Shown here piece after piece: positions 34,160 through 46,990 of a stretch of 64,000 bases of DNA. Within the stretch, counting starts at the first letter, position 1. Each line of letters starts with the position of its first letter. The translations under genes and the position numbers were made by a program. A model generated the notes under the pieces. The model was not told the DNA's origin, ran no database searches, and was given only the letters and a program-made list of their open reading frames with translations. This DNA is from Tubiluchus corallicola (Eukaryota > Priapulida > Priapulimorpha > Priapulimorphida > Tubiluchidae). The DNA is taken from contig JAQGDQ010000105.1 in the NCBI GenBank assembly GCA_030141605.1, positions 436,001 through 500,000 on the forward strand. The letters run 5' to 3'.

Positions 34160-34623
34160 TAGTAAATTTTGTCTACCCTACTGGCTACATAAAACTCAGG
34201 AATAAGACAATATTCAATTTCTGTTGATTCAAATATAACTAGAAGTGCTAATGTCTTCCCCAAGCCAATGAAAGGCACAGTAACAGGGATAAGCCCAAAC
34301 AGGTGATAGTTAATTATTAAGAAAGTACTGTAATTGTAAAATAACTGCACACAAGTATTTGGTAGAATAATGTACACAACTTATAATCAGATGCAATTTT
34401 CCACATAATCTCCAAGTACAAAAAAATTATCGATGCCAACAATCCATTAATATTAATTATTATATTATAGTAAGCCTGAAAATTTACATATTTACGCAGA
34501 AGAAAATGATTGAATACTATTTTAAAAACTTGATTATGATGGTACAATAATAAAGCAAAGCACATAGTTACATCATGGCAAGCACAAATTGGATACGTAA
34601 AAATATCCTACACACAAAATTTA

Positions 34624-35238
34624 TCAACACTGACACTTCTGCCTAGGCTGCACCTCATCGTAAATGTTAAAAGCGTCATCTTTTGGAATTTTTTTTAAAT
34701 TGTCCGGGTTCTTACAAAACTGTTCTGCAATTGTATAAAACAATTCCCTGACATTTTCCCCTGTCTTACTAGATGTCTCTAACAACTGAGCCTGTATCTC
34801 ATCTGCATAATCTGAGACAGTGTAGTAGTCTATTTGACGCATGTGTTTCTTGTCACCTTCTACCAAATCTTTTTTCGTTCCGCATAGAAATATGTTGCAA
34901 TTCTCTTCATGCTGCTTTAATTCTCCTACCCAAAATTTTGCCCGGTCAAAACTTGACAGGTCTGTAACATCATAACACACTATAGCAGCTGATGCACCAC
35001 GATAATAGATACGACTCATCGCCTCGTACCGTTCACTACCGGCCGTGTCCCAGATACCCATAGTAACAGTTCTGCCATCAACTACAATTCGTCTTGCACC
35101 ATAGGCAGCGCCTATCGTGTTTTGATACGGCAACTCAGCATTAAAGCGATCATGAAGATAACGTTCAACTAAACTTGTTTTGCCACCATACTCCTTGCCC
35201 AGCAAAACAACCTTTAGATCCACACGTGATGCGCTCAT
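34624..35238 (-). CDS. RAB24: RAB24, atypical Rab GTPase, single coding exon
   Basis: 204 aa, starting at [20 protein letters not shown]. The P-loop is GKEYGGKTS and the switch II box is [19 protein letters not shown]. Serine stands where nearly all Rabs have the catalytic glutamine, a known hallmark of RAB24 that gives very low GTPase activity. GTKKDL (base recognition), [10 protein letters not shown] and a C-terminal CQC prenylation motif complete the fold. RAB24 acts in autophagosome clearance and late endosomal trafficking. The start is chosen at 35238 because a TTTTTTTTGCAG acceptor lies just upstream at 35263-35274. The gene therefore probably has a non-coding first exon, and the earlier in-frame Met would lie in the intron. 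Confidence 0.95.
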   Translation of the reverse strand: MSASRVDLKVVLLGKEYGGKTSLVERYLHDRFNAELPYQNTIGAAYGARRIVVDGRTVTMGIWDTAGSERYEAMSRIYYRGASAAIVCYDVTDLSSFDRAKFWVGELKQHEENCNIFLCGTKKDLVEGDKKHMRQIDYYTVSDYADEIQAQLLETSSKTGENVRELFYTIAEQFCKNPDNLKKIPKDDAFNIYDEVQPRQKCQC

Positions 35239-35274
35239 GACGAGTACGAAGTAAAGGCAACACTGCAAAAAAAA

Positions 35275-36715
35275 CTTGATGTGAAATCACTAGTCTTTGA
35301 AGCCAATGAAGAATAGACATTGCAGTGAAATTTTAATTCACAGCGTAATTTTCAGTAGCATAAAAATACAAAACTGTTTGTCTCCAGTTTAACAGGGTGA
35401 CACAATTTTTGAGATTATTTCCAAATTGAAAATTGGCTCAGACACTAAATCAATGATTATTTCATAAAATTTACTTTTACAAGTTGTTTTTGCATATGCC
35501 TTAGCCTCAGTCATAAATATCATACCACCACATAATATTACCTTAAACAAATAATTCCAGAACTGAGATCTTAAAAATGCGATCAGGGCATCGGGAGCAT
35601 TAATACATACCCTTTCCATATTATAAAAGCATAGTTTCTTTAAATGCTAGCCATATCTGCTGGATGCGTTTAGCAATTCAAATGCACATAAAACACTGCA
35701 TATAATGCAGTAAGTAATTTTATTGCTGTATACTAACAAAAAATTTGTTGTTACTTTCTGGGTATATTTGTACATGCACTTCCATATTACACACCTGTAG
35801 AATGTGTTTATTTTTTTTTAGTTTGCATTCTGTTGGCTTTAACAATGAGAATAAGCAATAGAAAAGTTTGTTTACTGAAAAGTGCTAGAAAGTCCACAAC
35901 CAAGTTTCTAAATAATACATTGTTTTCAAAAGCTTTTACAGTTCAGATGACAATAATCTACTTGATGAAAAGAAACAATATGCAAAAGAATTACCTCTCA
36001 ATTTATGAGTACACTGAAAAACACATACACACAGGGCACATTCACTCCAAGCCTTAGGCCTAAAGAAATGTTTGTTTCCGATTTGTTGCCACTTAACACC
36101 ATGTGTAAGTATGGATTTCATTTTAGTTTTCCTTTTTTAATACAATTGACTACCTCAATGCGAATTAGGTTTTTTACCATATTATCAGGTCTCATTTTGA
36201 TGAATTCATCACTTATCTCTGCACTTATTTAAAAATGCAGCAGTTATTCAAAAAATAATACAGCAATTCGTTTTTTAACCAATTAACAAAAGATAAATGT
36301 GCTTCTGGGTACCTGATTTTTCTTTTTTAAATTAAAACGAATAAACCAGTATATAAACACGTAAACTGTAAGCATTAGTAGCAATGGGCAGTGCTCATGA
36401 GACCAAGTACTACTCAGGGGTTTCAGCAATTAGTGGCAAAACTACTCTGGCAAATCACCAGACAATTTACGTTTATGGTAATGCTGAATATTAGTGTGCG
36501 TTGGCTACTGTATAAAATAACGAGAAGTTTGTTATTATAATTACTTTATTGTTTAATTATTTTATATTTTACGTCTTTTAATTTTTACTTTTACTACAGT
36601 TTTTATAAACAGGCATAACTTACAAAGTGAAATATACTGTTATAGCTGTACTATACATAGACACTAGGGTTATCTGATACTAATACTTTAGTACAACCTA
36701 GAACTAGTCTTGTTT
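35275..36715. other. Upstream of RAB24: intron or spacer
   Basis: No confident feature. Open frames at 35389-35619 and 35833-36232 show no family resemblance. A non-coding first exon and the promoter of RAB24 are expected in this interval. Confidence 0.4.
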
Positions 36716-37022
36716 CAGCTGGAGACGGCCCCTCGTCTATGGAATGCAGTTTCAGAAGAAGTCAAAAACACTCAAAATATTAAAATATTTCTGTTTTTAA
36801 ACATCAAATTAAAACATTTTTATTCTTAGAAACTTTAACTTTTTGTTATTTTGCTCTGTATCAGTATAATGTAGTAAAGTAAGTCTTTTAGGTGCTTATG
36901 TACTTGTACTCTTTAAAATATGGTTTGTAGATTCTTTGTGAATTTTAAATGTTTGTACACCAAACAACATTTTTATATAGATTTTAGGCAATAAAATTAT
37001 TATATATTATTATTATTATTAT
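36716..37022 (+). mobile_element. LINE 3' fragment
   Basis: One plus-strand frame reads APRLWNAVSEEVKNTQNIKI and ends at a stop near 36829. This is the C-terminal end typical of CR1/Jockey-like reverse transcriptases; the intact LINE at 8073-10616 has VLWNTLSDDLK at the same place. About 180 bp of 3' sequence and an (ATT)n tail at 37004-37022 follow. The rest of the element is missing, a common 5'-truncated insertion. Confidence 0.75.
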
Positions 37023-37851
37023 GAACTAAAAACGATGTTTGCATAGCATGAATCGGTTTTGAATCAGTTTGCTTCTGGTGTCCCTTATCTCAACATGTTC
37101 TGTTTGTTAGACTTTGGTTAGCAGGTCACTTGAAAAATGCTAGATATAAACTACGCCAAGTCTCAAGCTTGTTAATTATTTAAATGGTTTGAGAGACATA
37201 TTTTTACTTTTACAGAAATTCAGAATTTCTACAGTTTGATAAAATGAGAAATAAACACAATGAAATTCGAGAAGATTTTGCAATCTAAATTTTTAAAAAT
37301 TGTACTACAAGTATAAATGTACAGTGTTCTGATGCACTTACGTTAAAGATTGACAGATTCAGATTCATTTTTTCCCTTTATAAATATCACATTTATAATT
37401 TTTACTACATTAAAAAAATAAAATTCAAGGGAAGGGTGGCAAAACACTAAATAGTTATTTAAATCAGCCACCCTTGTCATTAGTGAACTTTATTGGGTCA
37501 GCAAATGAGTGCATAATTTTACATTAAATATGTAGTGCATCTAAAATACATTATCAAATCAAAAACATGCATAAATGTAAAACAAAACAAAAGTCAAAAG
37601 AAATTATAAATTCTACAAGGCAAAATGAAACAAAAGCAAGCAACATACAATTCTAGCACAGATCCATTAAACGTGCTGCATGTTACCAATAATGGATGTT
37701 ATAATTTCACAATTTTAGCCAACATTTTTCAATATAAAAACCAATACTAAAATAAAAAATAAAAAAAGTACATGGAAGTTTTAATTACTTCCAGTTCACA
37801 TTAAGATATAGTGACATAAACGAAACATAGGTCTGTTATTACACTATTCAG

Positions 37852-38416
37852 TAGGCCTGTAACGATACATCCACGTATAGATGCATCGTAATATCTTTTA
37901 TTACAATATGTGTATCGCCAAAGTGCACAAATACTGTGATAATATGAGTCAATGATATCTAGCAAATTAACACGTACTTGATGGTATGCTGATAAAAACG
38001 ATTTGAAGTGATTCAAGCTGCAGTAGTGGAGTGTACTGTAGACAAGTAATAATCGCATTGAGCAGTTGACTTTAACGCAGGCATATCTAGCAGCCAAAGT
38101 GGTTTAAAATGCATGGTGTTTAATTTATTGTAGGCTAATTAGGTTGTTTCACGTAACCATGTGAAATGGCAAAAATGAACTTGAAAATGCATGAGCAACT
38201 TTTAAACCTAAAGTATTGTTGCATATTGCTTTTCTGGTGGTTTTCAATGAAAATATACAGTTTTGTCGAGTTATTTTAGCATTTGTTACCAACGGCTTCA
38301 TCTATTTTTTATAAAACCAGCAAATGTTAACCCGGGTGGTACTGGGATAAGTATCGTATTGTGAGGCTAGTATCATGGCGTATCATACTGTGTCTTACGT
38401 GTATCATTACACCCTA
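37852..38416. mobile_element. hAT-type MITE
   Basis: The left end TAGGCCTGTAACGATACA and the complement of the right end, TAGGGTGTAATGATACAC, are matching inverted termini of the common hAT pattern. The flanking octamers CTATTCAG (37844-37851) and CTATCTAG (38417-38424) match at six of eight bases, as expected for an aged 8-bp target duplication. There is no transposase. It abuts the next MITE with 17 bp between. Confidence 0.75.
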
Positions 38417-38433
38417 CTATCTAGTTACTTTAA

Positions 38434-39064
38434 AGGAAAACCAGACGCAATCTTAAACTATAGGTCAAAACAATCTACTCTCTAAAATATTGAAAGGAAA
38501 CACATTTTTTTTCAAAAATGACATGTGAAAGAATTATTACCACAGAAACGCAATTTCATGTATGTGCCAATAGTTCTTCTCTGTTAGTGTTACATAGATT
38601 AGGCCATTCGCTAGTTAGACGAACAATAGCGCCTGCATTTCGGAAACACGTTGAACAAAAAAACGAGCTGTACCTTTCAGTTCAGAGGTACTAATTTGTG
38701 ATGCACTGCACATGTTGAGCAGCTGATGTGTGAGCACAGCAGTAAGTTGGAAATTTGAATTTTTATCTAAAAATTGTCGAGTTTTGGTACAACACGCTGA
38801 ATCTCCTACAGTAGTGCTGTACTTCAATTTTCTCTTTTGCAAACACGTGTAACATGCCAATGATTTTTGCGTTAAAGATTGTGTTCGTTTGTGACGTCAC
38901 CAATAGTTGGGTTCGCATGCTGTTAAGAATAAGATTTTAATCTATTAGTATTACTACTAGTATTATATATCAGAAATGCTTTTGCAATATAATTGGTGCT
39001 AAATTGCAAACTTTTTACCGTACTTGAAAATGGGGTAGTATATGAAAAATCATCCTGCCTTCCT
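38434..39064. mobile_element. TTAA-flanked MITE, family 2, copy C
   Basis: The element begins AGGAAAACCAGACGCAA after TTAA (38430-38433) and ends CATCCTGCCTTCCT before TTAA (39065-39068). It aligns along most of its length with 60616-61218, including GTGAAAGAATTATTACCACA and TTCGCTAGTTAGACG. Its termini resemble those of family 1, but the interior differs. Confidence 0.8.
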
Positions 39065-40665
39065 TTAAAGTTTTACTGTAAACGATATAGACACGCTACC
39101 GAAGTACCTTCACTCACGTTTAAGCAGGCCTACTGTTTTCACGCTTGCATGTCATTAAAATGATGTCAGCTTGCCAGGTATAACAAACAACAGTTAATAG
39201 TGATACAGAAAGCCTGCACACTTTATAAAAGTATAACTGAAATAACCCAAATTCCAAAAAGGGTCAAGAAAATTTCTTTTTCTAATATACCGGAAGTTAT
39301 AATATGGGAAACTTTCCACAAAAAAAATATCATATCATATGACTCATCAATCAAACCAACATCCGAGAGCATTGCCACCGTCCACCTCAGCCGCCAAACT
39401 GTTAAAGTGCATGTATGTTCATATGATACTCTCAACTCACTGGGCAAACTTTGCAACAGGTGCATCAAACCATTAAAAGTCTACTCACCTACAGGAAGGA
39501 AATTCAGTAAATTCAGATTTCAACAAGTGTCAAATATTGTGAAGTGTTTAATTGGAAAAGTGATTCAGTGTATTGTATCTTGCACTTAAATTATTTGAGT
39601 GCCTGCTGTTTAGTAGAGGGGATACTGCAGAAGCGCAGAACTCTCCCGAATGAACTCCCATTCAAAATAAACGATTTTTCATTAAGGTCTCTTTATGTGA
39701 AATCCATCCCCCACCCCTTGGCTTCTTTGATGATTAACTGATTTGTGGAAAGCTTTAATGACAGTACTATAAGTGAACAGTATCTTCCATTAATTTCGCA
39801 GCATATGACACACCTTGTTATGGTTGTTTCATCAATTACCAAATGGCTAAAAAATTTACTTTGCAAAGCTGGAGAACTTATAAGTTAATTAAGATGTTTT
39901 TGTATTCAGCTATTTGTGCTAATGCTTGTGGTATTACATTCCTTCGTTAACGTACCCAAGGTACACATAATTATAATTAGCAAGATGCACAGAGATTTTA
40001 CATTACTAATTGTGTTGTATAACTAACTTATACTATAGCTCATTTGCTATGCTTTAATTTTCCACACAGTATATATGTTTATTTAAGACAATTAAAGCTT
40101 GTTAGCTTAACAGGTTAATTATACCAGAGAATATATAAATGTGGAATGGATATTACATACTCTGTTACTACTCAAATATTAACTACACAACCATGCATGG
40201 GTGACAAACTAACAGCAATTCCTGTTTAGTGCTTAGGGGTGCATCTCACCTGTTAAAGTTGCAGTTTTGCTTTTGATATTTTGTTTACTTATTTATCTTA
40301 TTAATATCATTACAAATTATCATAACGAAGTCATATACAAGTACCTCTAAGCATAAGCAGACTGATTTTTCCAGGGAGGGGGGCTGAGCCACTTTTGCCT
40401 GAAAAATTCAAGGTCAGCTTCATGTCGGGAATTGCCTCACCCTACCCCAAGACCAAAAAATGCCCATGCACTTCATTTGGTGGCATGGAGAAATTTCGAG
40501 ATTTCCTTTTATGAAAACATTATTTCATTTTTTTCCATCATTTGGCTGCTGCCCAAAAAATTAGTGATAGGCTGATTGCCTGAATCCAGAGGGCAGCGTC
40601 CCTGTGAGTGCTCCAGGTTCGGATAGACGTTACAAATCTGCAATACTTCAGCAAAAGTAATGAAT
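39065..40665. other. Spacer upstream of SGCB
   Basis: The open frame 39200-39589 (+, 129 aa) contains RVKKISFSNIPEVIIW, which superficially resembles a protein-phosphatase-1 docking motif (K-I-S-F). It has no neighbours, no recognisable family and no matching splice context, so I do not call it a gene. The SGCB promoter should lie near 40600. Confidence 0.35.
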
Positions 40666-43600
40666 ATGGCAGCTGGTGAAAATGTATGTCTTTTAGTTTT
40701 AATTGCAATACGATGAGTGCATCGTAATAAATTAAGTACTAATATTAGAAATAATAAATCTGTGTAAAATATTTCAAAATTGTGAAAAGCGAATTAAGGT
40801 TACTATTAATTCGGGAGTCCCTCGATTAAGGAAAGAGCATGATTATAAAATTAAATGTATGCATTTCACAGTTAACTCACTATATGTTCTGTGCAGAAAC
40901 TTTGAAAACAACAACAAACTGTTTTACAAACATTACAATGATATTAGATTACTAATCATCTTCCTTTGTTGCAGTCGATAAGAGGTGCTGTGTTTTCGAG
41001 AACGAATTGTCAGGTGTTTTGCCTTTCTACCATTGCAACAGAATTAACTTTTTCAGTGCACTTGACCAAAGTGCCACCCGGGGCGGACGGTCCCCCCCTT
41101 TAGTTACGCATGTGCCTCATTATACAGATTTTTAAAATTTGCTTTAACATCTATCATATTAGCTCTAATTGCCATATCTTTCATTTCATCTAACCTGCCT
41201 ATTTCAACATGCATTTGTCTTTGGAAGTTTTCGTTTTTTAGAAATCTCAATTTTCAAAATAAGAGCATAGTATCGCTAGTATTACATATAAACTTGTATG
41301 TAATCTGCGTTCTGTAATGGGCATTCACCTTGAGCATTTACTTTTTATTTTTAGACTAACAAAGGACTGTCATTGCGACAGAAGTCATTGCTGAAACAGA
41401 AAACATCAAAAGAACACAATAGTAATTTCCGTGCAGGATATGTGCAGATAAATGAAGATTACCTTCACAAGTCTGGAATTCGCGGAAGAAAGATGTACTG
41501 CCTTTGGTGTTCCGCTATAACACTGTTACTTATTGCTGTGGCAAATCTTCTGGTAAGAAACCGTGACTGTTTTATGAATAGCAGATAACATCTTAAATTA
41601 CATCTATTATCTATAATCAGTACAGCCAGTAAAATATGCTTTTATTATGCACCTGTTAGATAACACATGTTCATTGCAATTTCAGGTTACAGTGATTATC
41701 ATATTGGTGCTTCGAATTGATTTTCATGGTATGGATTCTCTGGAGTTTGTTAGACGTGGTGTACTTTTAAAATTTAAGAAAGCTGCTCATCTCGGCATGC
41801 TTATACCACAAAATGGCAAAGTAGGCAGCTTTGCAGACTCAGATTTGCACATAGAAGCTACAAACCAGTCTGTAAGTTGCACACGTATTCATCTTAATCA
41901 TCTAACACTGTGCAAAATGCAAAGTTTTTAATGCTTTCAATTTTGATTTGATGTATTGTTGTTAAAATTTGCAGCAAGATTTATAAATGTAAATGTTGAA
42001 TTCTTTTTTTTTGTGATAGTTTGTCTGCACTGCACGCTTACAGAGCTATATATTTTTTCAGATAAAAATGACTGTAGTCAACAATGGTGACCCAAAGTCA
42101 TCAATTTCTGTTGATCCAGAAAAAACAGAATTTACAACTTCTGGAATGGTCCAGTTCACAAATCCAGAAACAGGAAAGACGTTTTTCACGCCCACATGGG
42201 ATGACTTTAAGCTCCCTAAGCACGTCAACACATTTTCTGCTGAAACTATAGAAGCATCAACAGTGAGCAGCAATTTTAACAATACCCAAAGTTGAAGGAA
42301 AAAACAACCCTCAAACAACATTTGTTGTATTTTAATATACACTTAAAAATATTGAAATTGCCACGTAATATATGCACATAAAATACCTTACTTAAAAACT
42401 CAAAAGAAATATAAATCATTCTTATCTCCCACCAAGCAAACGTCGCTGTGGGCATGTTTGAAAAATATGACGAAAGCTGGTGGACAGCAAGAAGACATGC
42501 GTAACAAAATTTTTGCAGTTCATCTCAGAAATTTCACCATTCTAGCATTGTCTTTAACTATGTTTATACAAAAATTAGTCGTGGTATCAATTAGCAACAA
42601 CTTCAAAATGCTTACTTAGCTTATTTCCACAGAATCATACCTCAAAATGCTCAATTCTTACATGATAATTACAGATGAGCATGGAATTCTGCAAAGCTGC
42701 AAGGGTAAAGTTTAGTTAAAGTCAAAATCATTACTATTGTCGGCGTTAGGTAGATTAGTTCATTTTGTCAGATTATCGTTGGTAACTGGTTTTCATTACA
42801 TAGTTGGCAAATGGATTCACTAAAAAACAAAAGATAGTATTAGTAATCTCTTGTTTAACATTTTGGATTTGTAGTTGATAATAGTAACTGCTATTGCAAA
42901 AAAGTTTCCTCAAGCACTTGGCGGGATGTTTTTTATTGCACCGCAACCAGATGACACCATTTTTCATTCAAAATAAGCACACCCAAGCATAGAATGATTG
43001 CAACATTAAATTTTGATTTTACTTGGCTTTTAATTTAACTTGAATACAACAGATCACTTACTACCACAGGGCTGTGCTTAATGTGCCAGTAATGCCTGAC
43101 TTTACTATTGCAATATTTATGTTATTAAGATCTTCACCAACTGCAGCTCAAGCACTAGGTGACTATGTATTTCCATCGTAAAGTGAGTCTATTAAGCGGC
43201 GGCTACTGTATCTATGATTTAAATTGGCTTTGCATGTTTCTAATCTGATTTTTGAGTTGTTTGTGCATAATATAAAGGTCCACCTGCCAGCAATGGTTCT
43301 TTAAAGCAAAGTCCAAGTTTTTTGGGAAGTTAGGTTTATATTGATGTTATTGTAGAAGGTATTGTAAAAATTGTTAGAAGGAAAGTTGCTATCATTTCGC
43401 GCTTGGGCGCTTCCATTTTGAAGCCTATTTTCTGCCAATATCGTCAGTCATCAGCTTCTGGCAACATCGCCATTCATCAGCTAAAAAAAGCAGTCTACTA
43501 CAATTTCCATCAAAAGCACAGTAAATTTTTACAACGAATTAGATGGCTAATTTTGTGATATTTTGCATGAACATTAGGTAAGTTGTGAAAGTTTGAATTC

Positions 43601-45592
43601 ATATCAACAGCGTGCTTTCGGAGTTTTACAATACACTTACGATAGTCACGAAGTCCACCAGTTATGTCACAAATTTCAAGTGATTGGCAGCTACCATTAT
43701 GCTAAAAAATTTCTATACAGTATTACTATTAATTAATTATGTACTTTATAGACAGTTTTTTGCAAAATCTCTTTGGTATATCTTTCTAAATTTAAGTGAT
43801 AACAATAAAACAAACCCAATGTGCTAAGTGACTTGTCCTTTCCTTTAACAAATAAGCACTTTATGATATTGAAAATTGAGTTTAGTTCTTTAATTATCTC
43901 TAAACTGTCATGTGGCAATAACAATATGTAATTTCTTTTACATACTTATACGTCTTTTGATACATCTAGGTTTCTAGCCCAAGCAATAAAGATCTGCGTA
44001 TAGAAAGTAACAGCACCGTCACTCTACAGGGCAATGAAGGTGTTCGTATGGAAGGACGCCGTATCCATTGGAAAGCCAACAATATTCAATTGCTCTCGGT
44101 AAATAGGTTTTAAAATAGTTTCTTGATTAGATTCTTGACCACTAAGTTTTGATATCTGTTTATCTAAATAGAGGTTGATGTTATAGCTTTCCTGTTTCTA
44201 ATAAAAAACTGAAACTGTAATGTTTTTTATTCATCTTTTATGTGACTATTAATGTTTAGTGATCTCACTGCTTTACCTTTTTATCTCTACTTTTATAAAA
44301 GGTGCTATCAAGATCCTTCGTTTCTAAAATTTAATGTTTACACTTTGTGCAAAATACACATTTCGCTAGTATCTTCAGCCTAGTAACTCCTAAATGCATA
44401 ATAGTTGCTTATAAATTACTTTCTTTTGTGCCACTGTTCTATTAAATTCTATAGCAAAAAATTGTATTTCCGTAAATTACAACATCATTTGTTTTATTCT
44501 ATTTGTCTGTGTTTACCTGTATCCATTTTTTTACTTCTCATTACATTAAGTGCTTGTTTTGTTTGTATCAAGAAATAAAGCAATTAGCAATTATTAGTTT
44601 TGTTATTATAAAAAGGAGAGTTTGTCTTTTTTGCAAAGGTCTCTTATATTACATTATTACTGATCCTTATATTACGTTATTTTGAAGCACTAAATGTTTT
44701 TTTTATCATACAATTCACTTCAGATATTCAGATTATTTTCATTACTTTTTTTCTTTCACTTTGTGGGACAATCTAACAAGCCTTACTTTTTGATTGCCTG
44801 CAACACATTTACATTTGTATATAGGTGTACAGTGTGTGAGACGTTTCTTGTACAGAAACAATAAAAGCTTATTTGTATTATGTTCATTGTAGTCTCTTTC
44901 ACTATATATTGTACATGAAACTATTGTAAATGTGTAATGTGAAATAAATGACTTATGACTTATCCAGCTCACACTTCATTCTCCAGTGCATCTCATTTAG
45001 TGTGTTTATGGGTAACACAATTGCTAATTGTATTTGAGTAGTCATTTTTGTTTGCAGTAGAACAATTAGTGATAACAATTTCTTTCAAAAATTTAGCATT
45101 GCAATACGAATGAAATGTAAATATCTTGTATATCATGAAAATGTTTGAAATTAAGTTTAATCAATCACAGAAGGGAAGTGAATGATAGCCAATGTTATTT
45201 ATTTATTTTGTTAAACAACTTTATAAAGGTGATAGAATGTTGTTGAAATGTAATCATGTTATTCAACTGAGCTAACAGTAATTAATGAAGTTAAACTACG
45301 CGCATGCAAATAGAGGCACATCTGTAAATATTTTATTTATCTGCAATAAAAGATTTACCATCATCAATTTCAGAATGAGAAAATTAGCCTCCAGTCAAGA
45401 GAGGGGATTTATATCAACATCGGTTCTTTACCCAAAGAGGATGGAAATTCTTCATTTGATGCACCAGCAATCACATATCAGCTATGTGCTTGCGTACGAA
45501 ATGGTCAGAGTTATCGGTTATTTCGTGTACCAGTCTTTAGGCCGGGCCTTGGTTGTGCTACTGCTAATGAGGAAGTGAATCCTTGTGACTAA
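40666..45592 (+). CDS. SGCB: Beta-sarcoglycan, six exons
   Basis: Exons 40666-40683, 41355-41552, 41686-41871, 42062-42262, 43970-44098 and 45374-45592, all in phase 0, give 316 aa; human SGCB is 318 aa. It is a type II membrane protein. The cytosolic head carries KEHNSNFRAGYVQINEDYLH and GIRGRK, very close to vertebrate SGCB. A single membrane span covers about 53-81, followed by MDSLEFVRRGVLLKFKKA, a beta-helix-like extracellular part with GNEGVRMEGRRI, and a C-terminal cysteine cluster (LCACV, GLGCATANEE, NPCD). It belongs to the sarcoglycan group of the dystrophin complex, which links the cytoskeleton to the matrix. Exon 1 encodes only MAAGEN and is the least certain exon; the others have clean splice sites. 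No delta/gamma partner lies in the window. Confidence 0.95.
41060..41105. repeat. GC-rich transposon end in SGCB intron 1
   Basis: GTGCCACCCGGGGCGGACGG followed by a run of C and TTAGTTACGCATG stands out sharply from the A/T-rich intron. It has the look of a DNA-transposon terminus, but a partner end was not found. Confidence 0.35.
43060..43170 (+). repeat. Solitary copy of the ~136-bp satellite-like unit in SGCB intron 4
   Basis: ATGTGCCAGTAATGCCTGAC, preceded by CCACAGGGCTGTGCTTA and followed by TTTATGTTATTAA, matches the repeat unit of the array at 47455-48660 in order and spacing. This is a single dispersed copy about 4.3 kb from the array. Confidence 0.65.
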
Positions 45593-45597
45593 ATAAA
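45592..45597 (+). promoter_or_regulatory. AATAAA overlapping the SGCB stop codon
   Basis: The stop TAA (45590-45592) runs directly into AATAAA. If used, it would give a 3' untranslated region of only a few tens of bases. No other strong signal was seen nearby. Confidence 0.35.
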
Positions 45598-45639
45598 CAG
45601 CTTCATGGTGCACTCTATGATCATCAGATGGGGGATCTA

Positions 45640-45740
45640 GATTATTATTATTATTATTATATTTCTTTATTTTCCTCTATTTGCAGGTAAGGTCACCCGA
45701 GGTTAAATGAGGAAAGAAATCAAAGTTTCCACATGTATAT
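45640..45740 (-). mobile_element. LINE-like 3' tail with (ATT)n
   Basis: Read on the minus strand, the sequence ends AGGAAAATAAAGAAAT followed by six ATA units, a polyadenylation-like hexamer plus simple-repeat tail. The rest of the element toward higher coordinates is unrecognisable. Confidence 0.4.
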
Positions 45741-46279
45741 ATAAAAATACGTATAGGGTGTCTCAGAACTCAGTATACACTTTGATTTCTGATTTTTTTT
45801 TAATTATTCATCCAATGTTGACAAACTTTAGCATCATTCAAAAGAGTTGTCTAGCAATTCTTCTTATTTAAATTTTGACTGAAACCACCTTACTATGGCA
45901 ACAGCATTAAAATTAAAAATGAGGTGCAGAATATACCCTAGAAAGGGATTCTTCAATCATAAACCAGCGTACAATGAAATTCAGAATTGCAAGGACCTCA
46001 CTATGCTCTCTGTTAACAATGTAGTTCTGCAACAAAGTGAAACTCTTCCTCGCTACTTATGAACTGTGAGAGACTTTCTTAAAGTAAGATATCCAATTTA
46101 TCACTGGATTGGTTGCTGGTACTCTATCCACTAAAAGTTGGGTTTTCACGGATTTGACATTTTACAGTTTTGTTTACAATGCCCTATCAGGCAGAAATTT
46201 ATACAAAAAAGCCAACACACCTCCACAAACTCTAAATTGCAATTGAAGATTAATAACAAATTAATTCTTCATGATAAGA

Positions 46280-46990
46280 ATAGTAACAATGAATAAAAAA
46301 ATCCCGTAATTAAAAAACAAAGAAAAAGAAAGGAACGTGACAGTGTTTTGAACTACCACTGTAATTCTTCTTCAGGTGAACATAGAAAGACAGAAAAGAG
46401 ACAAAAATCACAAGAAATTACTAAAACTACTAAACTATTTTTTGGGAGTTTCTTGCTTATATTATTAACAAAAAAGGATATCACACTAAAAAAGATACAA
46501 GCACATAGAAAAACACAAAAGCATAGCAGATAAAAGCACACATGAGAAACACAAAGTACAAAATCACTAGCCACAGTTGCTAAACACTAGAGAATACAAA
46601 AAAGCTAATGAAATGTTTAACAAGGGCCATGGTGTATACATAGGAGAAAGTTAGCAAACCAGTTAGGCAAAAGATAAACAGAATGCAATCCATAGAGATG
46701 AGAATGAATGGCAAAGAAGTAAAATTCTATTGGGCTATTAATCTGAAGAAAATGCTGAACACAATGTAAACTACCTGTGGAGTTGGAAGAAAGGAACAAA
46801 AGAGTAAATCAGAAGAAACGGGTGAATATAATACAGACAACAGCCAAAAGGTCAAAACCCCCATGGTAGTAAGTTAACAAGTTATTGGAAAAGTTGATTA
46901 TATATAGTTTTAAAGTTTAATTAAATTTACTGCTTAATGATGTAAAGACCATGGGTAAAATTCAGCTACTCAAGCTTCTAATAATAATAT
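46280..46990 (-). repeat. Left arm of a 3.7-kb inverted repeat
   Basis: Its reverse complement aligns with the plus strand of 48560-49010 and, after an insertion, 49690-49965. Shared words include ACTTACTACCATGGGGGTTTT (one mismatch-rich copy at 48670), CATTCTCATCTC, TTTATCTTTTGCCTAACTGG versus TTTATCTTCTACTTAACTGG, and AACTCCCAAAA. Divergence is roughly a quarter of positions by eye. Confidence 0.8.

Noticed and set aside
35239-35268. Ten-residue N-terminal extension of RAB24 from an earlier Met
   Set aside because: The Met codon spans a strong 3' splice site, and RAB24 proteins begin MS-RVD as here.
39200-39589. 129-codon open frame with a KISF motif
   Set aside because: No family, no flanking exons with matching phase, isolated beside MITEs; the phosphatase-docking resemblance is only four residues.
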